This document shows, in pieces, positions 57,358 through 64,000 of a stretch of DNA of 64,000 nt (positions are counted from its first letter, which is position 1; every line of letters starts with the position of its first letter). Source of the stretch: Siphonodentalium dalli (taxonomy: Eukaryota; Mollusca; Scaphopoda; Gadilida; Siphonodentaliidae); the NCBI GenBank assembly GCA_032622095.1, contig CP136068.1, forward strand, positions 115,557,509 to 115,621,508, written 5' to 3'. Made by a program: the position numbers and the translations under genes. The notes beneath the pieces are model-generated. The model ran no database searches and was not told the DNA's origin. It saw only the letters and a list, made by a program, of their open reading frames with translations.

Positions 57358-59356
57358 TTAGATGTGTTCTGATTGGTAAAGGGAACACATGAAAAGGTAA
57401 TGAAAGGCATCTTCGCATTGATTGCCGCATGCGCAACGCGGACTGTCAGATATATAGTTTTGGAATTTATCAGACTTTAGATCACAGCAATAATTCCGTA
57501 ATTTTGCGTGAAGTTCATTACATTGCCTACGTCCAGTGTAGAAATACCTCGGGGGTCCAGTGGTGGGGTAAATTATTCTAAGATAAGTTTTGAAATCTGA
57601 AATTGAGGGGGGCCTGTGTTATTACGGACGACATGTCATTCCACGCTTTTGTGGTTGAAGGGAAGATGACTTTTTGTAATTCTCAGTGTTACATAACTAT
57701 GTGTAAAATATTTCGGGATATCTGAATTCATTATATGATATGTCAGCTACTCTGGATGGTAATATGTTTGTGAGATAAATAGGGGCATTCGATTGATATT
57801 ATAAAATACTAGTAGTTTGTAATTTGTGTAATACGCGCCTTCTCCTCAGCAGGGGCCAGCCTACTTCTTTCATTGTATTTATATCAGAGACTGATCGTGT
57901 GAGTCCACTGACTGTGTAACCGTTCAAGTTGATCCATTTGATATTTAGGTGCACTTGCCCATACTACATCAGCATAATCATATAGTGGTAATATGTACGT
58001 TTTATATATGATTTCTTCCTATCGAGCTGGTATTTAAATCTTCTTAGTTGTGATAAACTGGAGGCTATCATTTTAATAGTTGCATTGATATGATGGCTCC
58101 ATGACATATTGGATTGGAGTTCAAGACCGAGGTGTTTATGTGTCTCAACAAAGGATATAGTATCATTATTAACAGTTCAATTATGAGTATCGCCGGATGT
58201 GCCAGTCAATGAGTACGACATGTCCATCGTTTTTGAGGGATTAAAACTGACTAGCCAATTGTTTGACCACCTTGCTATGTTTTCAAGATCCTTGTTCGTG
58301 GTTTGCGCCAATTAATTTAGGTCATGGTGCTCGTTGGTAATGCAAGTATCGTCAGCGTACATTCCCGTAATAGAACGGATGTTGTCTTCTAAATCATTTA
58401 TGTAAACACAAAATAGAAAAGGGCCTAGGACGAGCCTTGATGTACGCCCGCTGTGATGACCTCATAGTTAGAAAAGCTGTTGTTGACTAATACGCGCTGC
58501 TGTCAGTTATTTAAATGGTCTCCTAGTCATTTCAAAGGTTTAAAACTAACTCCATAACTTGAAAGTCTGTGTATCAGCCCCCTGCGGCAAACTCTCTCGA
58601 ATGCCGTTGATATGTCACATAAAATAGAACATGCATACAGTTCATTGTCGAGAGATTGACACAGATGATTGTATAGATCTATGAGTTGATGAAAAGTGTT
58701 TTGCCCTGGTGTGAAACCCGATTCGCGTTATAGTCATTCGTTTTCACTGAGTAAATCCCTGATCTATTTTAATACAACTTTCTCAAATATTTTTCCCAAG
58801 CAGGGTAGAAGGGAAATAGGACGATAGTTCTTACTATCGGCGGGGTCGTCTTTTTAAAGATGGGGAAAACATTAGCCTTTTTCGATACAGATGGAAATGT
58901 CATGCCATCAAGTGATTTTTGAAGATTAAAACTATTGGACGAGCAATTTATTCTGCGGTGGCTAGGAACATTTTCGCACTAATTCCATCGTAGCCATGGT
59001 TTTTGTTCAATTTACCTGTTATAATTGCCAACATTATTTCATCTTCGGTGAACTCAAAGTCGTTGAGAGTTGAACACATGCAAACTGTGGTATGAGTCGT
59101 TTATTGATGAGTTAGAAATGAAGCTCTGGTTTAATATGTTAGCCTAAGGCTTGTCAGCATCATCAGTCGCGTACACGGTTCCATTTACATTTATGGTATT
59201 TATATGGACATTAGAACACTCTAGGGGTGGAACATTCGTTGTTTTCTTTTTACATAGTAGGAAATTCACTAGTTGCCAGAAATCGCGGGGAGATGGTGAT
59301 TCTTTAATGCGGTCTTCCAATTTTTCATCAAATTTCGATTTTGCGAACTTTTTCAT
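57358..59356 (-). pseudogene. LINE reverse transcriptase region (broken)
   Basis: Contains the RT palm motif YADD (about 58337-58362) and the upstream GxxQGS...LGPxLF motif separated by a frameshift. The C-terminal zinc-knuckle end is in a different frame from parts of the core. Several stop codons rule out activity. The longest open piece is 59144-59356. The family level (Jockey versus CR1/L2-like) is not certain without alignment. Confidence 0.75.
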
Positions 59357-59698
59357 ATTGTTTACTTTACTTCGACATTGGTTATATTTTTGCCATGTGT
59401 TGGGATCATTCTTTGTTATGGCTTTGGTTCGTAGCCCTTCGCGTTTGCGAATTTATCTTCGGATTTCTGTTCTAAACCAGATTTTATCCTTGGGCTGAAC
59501 CGTAACAGAGGATTGGGGAATTATGTCGCTCATTATTGACATCAATTTATTTTGGAAAAGTATGGTAGCTGAATTGATGTCAAGGCACTTAAAGCGATCA
59601 TCCCAGTTTGTGTTACCGAGTATTTCGTTGTCTCTTTCGAAATTTGCCCTGGAGTAGTTCCATACTACTCTCTGAAACAAAGTCACTTGTGAATAATC

Positions 59699-60290
59699 CT
59701 AAGCTAATGACACATATACACCTACGTGGTCAGAGACTCCCGGGTTTATTACTTCAGCTTCTAATACACGAAGGGAATTGCCGATAATAATAGGGTCTAA
59801 TAATGTACTCGATGATTGTGCTACTCCTGTAGGGGAAGTTATAACGTGTTTGATGCTATATCGGTCAATAATTTCCATCAACTTCGAGGAATTGCCTAGG
59901 AGGTTGGAATTGTAGTCACCCGTGATAATAATATTGTCGGTTATGCCAAGTACGTCTGATATCGATGATTCAATATACACCCAATAGTTTGGATCACAGT
60001 ACTGGTCTGATCTATATGACATTCCCAGTAGGATATAACTTTTCTTAGAGAATATTTCAAACCATAATATTGATGAGTCAAATTCTAATTCATATATACG
60101 CCTATATATGATGTGGGTCGCGAACATTACACACAATCCTCCACCACGAGAGTCGCGGTCCCTTCGAACAGGATCTTGGTATCCAGGAATTTTTTTATTT
60201 TTCTGAAGAGAAAGATGGCTCCAGGTGAGTTTCGCTAAAGCACAGAACATCGAAATCATTGATCATATCAACATTTTTTCTAGTTTATTT
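59699..60290 (-). pseudogene. LINE apurinic/apyrimidinic-type endonuclease region (frameshifted)
   Basis: The open frame 59699-60259 begins in the wrong phase. The real upstream text (NDFDVLCFSETHLEPSFSSE) is one frame over and joins it near 60195. GDYNSNL and SDHVGVY correspond to the conserved GDFN and SDH motifs of APE-type LINE endonucleases, which nick the target DNA. Another frame break sits in an A-run near 60280. Confidence 0.8.
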
Positions 60291-60350
60291 CGAATACTTT
60301 TGATGTACGGGGAAATTGAAATTGTGTGATTGATTTCATTCATGGCAGGG

Positions 60351-61739
60351 CCGGGTTTAATATCAATGTCACCTGATAGTACCAAGATGAGAAAGGCTGA
60401 AATGAATACTATTTTAAAATTGTGTGCTCGGAAACTTTACTTCAGAGTTTCGCCTATTGCCACAAGGGTCTTGGTGTCTCCTTCTTCAAGTCAAAAGGTC
60501 CAATTGCTGCTGGGTGGCTAAACGACTACACACGGTGGCTGAAATTCTAGCGATCTACATATATTTAATGCAAAACAAAACTCACCAGTCTCACATTCAT
60601 GAACTGGACATTGTATGGTTTATTAATGTACATGTTACTAATTAATATAATTACAGTTACTAATAATACATGGAATGATGCAAACCATTGTATCCTCATA
60701 TGACCACAAACTTTGCCACCTCGGACGCATACTTATTTATTATGACCAGTGCAAAATGTAGTATAAATTAAATTTAATTAGAATATACAGTTGGCATCAT
60801 ACCTCTAGAAAGGAAGAGAAACACTATACGGAATTAGTCATATTTCAAATAGAAATGAGCAGAACTGTGCAATGTAATATGTGGAAAAAGAGGTGCTTTA
60901 TCAGGGCTATGTGGCTTTAACACACCAGTGTAGTTTTGCATTTCACCTTCAGGTGGAATTCGGTTTGCAACTTTCCCGCAATGTCGAGTTTTACCGGGTT
61001 TGATTGGGATTGGTCGCCATCAGGGCTAAACATGACGCCAGCCTTGTTAATTCAGTGTTATTACGTAGGTCGTTTTAACTATAAAGGCGAAACGTATTCC
61101 TTTCTTCAAATGAAGAAATATTCTTTCACAAGAGGCCGGTCTCTGTTTATTCATGTTTTCTGTGTAATTTTGATTTCTCTCTTAAAAATAAAAAAAATGT
61201 AGCTGTCCACAAAACATTATTTAAACAAAGAGATGAGTATCTGGCTCAATGTCAGGAACGGATTATTCAGTGTCTTCCATGTCTATTGTGTTCTTCTCGC
61301 GCCATAGTGTTCGCACGTTAATTACTGACGTGCATTGAGTATTTCCTCCAGACATCATAACACACCCCATCAAAAATCGAACGGTATATCCAACATTGTG
61401 GCTGAGGTATACAGCTTCTCACAAACAATAGCTGAATTAGGCTTTATTATGGTAGAATGTGGGATTAACAATTGTATATGAGTTTGATTTCGATAGTTCG
61501 CTAGCAAGGACAAACATGACGCCAACCAGTCACTGATGTTAATCCATATGGTCGTCTTTAAGAATGGCTAACATATGCGTAACCACATATATTTCTTTGG
61601 CTTAATGGGTACTGTTTTTACATAATTCGTTTTCATTGTAATGGCGATAGTAATTCAATTTCTTCAAATCAAGACAAAATCTTCCACAAAACGTTATTCG
61701 GGTATAATGGAGACGATCTGACATCAATACCGGCCCCGT
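60351..61739. other. Intron 1 of lectin gene 2, with LTR-element empty site
   Basis: 60520-60830 aligns to copy 1 intron 1 on both sides of the gypsy insertion; ATAC at 60785-60788 is the unoccupied target. Two diverged stretches, about 60950-61130 and 61475-61650, share CxxGGxCxAAACATGACGCCA and may be an old repeat pair. No gene seen. Confidence 0.6.
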
Positions 61740-62245
61740 TTTATTCGTGATTGCTATGTCTATTGTTTGTGTTTATCTCGCGGTGGTTGATGTTCGCGCG
61801 TTCGCGCTTTCGGTTTGATCTTTTTTCCAGATAGCACAATGAGACATCGACTGCTTCCTCAGCATTGCGAACTATTGTCTATTATCGTCGTGTTAATGGT
61901 GTTATATGAATACGTACTTGATATGTCTATTGGGTTTTTTTTCTCGAGGTGTTTGGCGTTCGCGCCTGACGTAGGCTGAATCCTTTTCCCAGATAGCACA
62001 ATGAGACATCGACTGCTGCCCCATATTGTGAACTGTTGTCTATTGTCGTCGTGTTAATGGTGTAATATGAATACGTATTTGCTATGTCTATTGGTTTTTT
62101 TTCTCGAGGTGGTTGGCGTTCGCGCCTGACGTAGGTTGAATCCTTTTCCCAGATAGCACAATGAGACATCGAATGCTGCCTCAGCATTGTGAACTGTTGT
62201 CTATTGTCGTCGTGTTAATGGTGTAATATGAATACGTATATTTAT
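61740..62245. repeat. Tandem repeat, about 170-bp unit, about 2.7 copies
   Basis: The unit runs TGCTATGTCTATTGG, TTCTCGAGGTG(G/T)TTGGCGTTCG, CGCCTGACGTAGG, AGATAGCACAATGAGACATC and TGTCTATTGTCGTCGTGTTA. The last two units are nearly identical and the first is diverged. Confidence 0.9.
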
Positions 62246-62691
62246 TATACGCACAACAGTGCATTATAGAAAAAATGCGTTTAGATAAATATCGATATCA
62301 CCCAGAAGGGGATATAGAAGAATATACTTTCTTTCACACTAGCTTGCGCGTGCGACCGATTCACTTGCGAGTACCAATACTGTTTCCGGTCTGTACTATT
62401 GAAGAAGGTCAAAGTGAAAGAACCCATTGTAATATTCTAAATTATATTATATTCACTGATACAGTTATAATTAAAATCTATTTTATGTTGAAATTCGACA
62501 TATTTATGGCGGAAATAAAGGGAAGAATACGGGAACTATATATTTATATTCTGCGGATGGTGAAGTAGCATTGTGAGAACAGGCATTGATCAGCTGATGG
62601 CTTCAAAAATTATGCATCGATTGAAGACGATTGTGATATCATTTAACGTCTTAAGTGGTGAATTTCTTTGGAAATGCGTATAATAAAAAGA

Positions 62692-62848
62692 ATATCTAGT
62701 GGGTTTTTTAGTGGATACCGAAAAATACGTCATTCGTGACCGCGACAAATGTTTATTTTCGCTCGCGGCAAGCCGCTCGCGAAAATAAACATTTGTCTCG
62801 CTCACTCATGACATATTTTTCGGTATCCACTCAAAAACACTAGATATC
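62692..62848. repeat. Long fold-back hairpin, about 77-bp arms
   Basis: ATATCTAGTGGGTTTTTTAG...AAATGTTTATTTTCGCTCGC faces its complement with a tiny loop (GGCAAGCC). The tip resembles the hairpin at 40949. MITE-like; no target duplication assigned. Confidence 0.9.
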
Positions 62849-64000
62849 CTCTATATACACCGATACCATTAGTGTGTAAAGTATTTTTTTGTTATAAGCT
62901 ATTATGAATGATGAGTCGATAACGGCAATAACACAGTGAAAATAGTCTCGTATTTTCAGTTCATTATGAACTCAAACTGAGCGATTCTACGCCGACTAAG
63001 AACCTAAAACAAATCCTGTTATAATCTTATAATGTGCTTATTTTGCTGATAAAACTTCGGCTTAGTTTGGCCTGTTTATGAATCTGATAAAATGGACAAA
63101 ATGTCATCGTTAACTAATTCCACGGTGAGCCTCACGATTCCTGTTTATTCATTATTAATTATTATTCTAGATAGGACAATATGTAGACTATCGGTTAGAA
63201 CCTATAGCCGTAAAGAAAATGGTATTGTGGACAAATTAAATATTACAAAACATATTTTATTTTGAGCCACTTGCATGCACAACACACAATGACTGAGCCA
63301 AGATCTAGCAGGGACTTGATCTCAAGAATGGGGGATAAACTAAACTTATACAATTTAAAAAAATAATAGAACAACACCTCTTACCTATTCGCACTTGTCG
63401 CATACCTTTTAAGATTCTACCCGACATGATGAAACAATTCATTTATGTCAGCTACCGTAACATTCTGGATTAACATTCCACCAGAAGCCGGTATATGTGA
63501 AGCTGTATCTGATTTAAAGATATTTCTCTCTACCGATCGGATTGCCATACCGTCATACTACTATTCGGCTATACTATTAAGTATTTCCCGGCAACACATA
63601 GCCTAAACATAACTATTTTTAAATATCACATATTATCGTGCACTTGGTTTGCTATAGGCATATTGTGGTACCATGTTTACATGCGAAACAGGCATGTACC
63701 ATGAGCACCGTACATGTAAAATTATATATGTAGTTAATTGATGTACATTGCATGTAACGGTTGTATGTTGTACACATGTAGCACGACTATATCGTAACAT
63801 TCAAATAAAACTGATGTGATCAGATTCAGATCCAGAGATCCACCTAGGTGGATGATGTAGCCCTACGCACTAGCGTAGACATGCAAACTCCATCTCAGTG
63901 GTATTCGCAAGTTCGTTCGAAACCCCAAGAATCATTATATTCAGTATAAATCAATCAACCACATACATCATGCATACTATATTTTTAAAATGATAAGTGT
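62849..64000. other. Intron 1 of lectin gene 2 (continuing), nothing recognised
   Basis: No coding sequence or mobile element supported to the end of the window. Confidence 0.4.

Larger units (their letters stand above)
57330..60350 (-). mobile_element. Non-LTR retrotransposon (APE-type, Jockey/CR1-like), decayed
   Basis: Reading on the - strand, an APE endonuclease region lies at 59699-60290 (SETHLEP, IPGYQ, RGGGLCVMF, NIIITGDYNSNL, SDHVGVY). It is followed by a linker with KDKIWFRTEIR (59453-59686) and DFWQLVNFLL (59144-59356), then the RT core. There GVHQGS is followed by a frameshift and then LGPFLFCVYINDL and MYADDT, near 58337-58440. A C-terminal Cys/His knuckle (CACG..CEDAFHYLFMC) precedes the stop at 57358-57360. 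Stops and frameshifts are scattered throughout. It lies in intron 1 of lectin gene 2 and is absent from the same place in copy 1 (about 12110-12160). Confidence 0.85.

Noticed and set aside
1-64000. CRISPR arrays, prophage or bacterial gene clusters
   Set aside because: Tandem repeats lack unique spacers of constant length, and the coding signals show introns, polyadenylation hexamers and eukaryotic transposons.

Overview
This looks like nuclear DNA from an AT-rich, repeat-rich invertebrate genome. The best guess is a mollusc or another lophotrochozoan, inferred from the style of the secreted PAN/C-type-lectin gene and the mix of transposons, not from any diagnostic gene. There are no prokaryotic operons, rRNA genes or CRISPR arrays. 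Most open reading frames are short and fall in repeats.

The backbone is a secreted lectin-like gene on the + strand. Its four coding exons (11698-12006, 24026-24248, 40145-40345, 41750-41961) join with matching splice phases (0, 1, 1) into a predicted 314-residue protein: signal peptide, PAN/Apple-like Cys-rich domain, threonine-rich mucin-like stalk, then a C-type lectin domain with an EPN motif. A second copy of exon 1 (56816-57121) and of its surroundings shows that the locus is tandemly duplicated with a unit of about 45-49 kb. Blocks near 118-492, 10430-11300 and 12150-13350 reappear near 49139-49520, 56060-56560 and 60520-60790. The rest of the second gene lies beyond the window.

The introns have been filled by different mobile elements in each copy. 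Intron 1 of copy 1 carries a decayed Ty3/gypsy-type LTR retrotransposon on the - strand (13350-18134). Its empty site is still visible in copy 2 at 60785-60788. Intron 1 also holds LINE 3' fragments and a piggyBac-like MITE with a nested hairpin. Copy 2 instead carries a decayed non-LTR retrotransposon (57330-60350, - strand).

The standout object is a 9.75-kb, nearly perfect palindrome at 30015-39762 inside intron 2. It begins AGAAGAATAG, ends CTATTCTTCT and is bounded by a 6-bp direct repeat CATAAA, so it behaves as one transposed unit. Each arm (about 4.9 kb) carries a compact three-gene cassette of unrecognised proteins (107, 64 and 189 residues, the last with an N-terminal C2H2 zinc finger and acidic stretches), a TGAGCAAA minisatellite and internal duplications. 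The arms meet at a GC-rich hairpin flanked by A/T-rich repeats. Termini and target duplication resemble Polinton/Maverick elements, but no capsid, polymerase or integrase gene is present. It is best described as a non-autonomous, palindromic, possibly virus-derived element.

Elsewhere there are several fold-back/MITE hairpins, a fold-back element enclosing a satellite array that switches orientation (7971-10407), degenerate CUB-like sequence (4840-6235), and many minisatellites. The stretches 41962-49138 and 52058-56060 contain repeats but no gene I can support.
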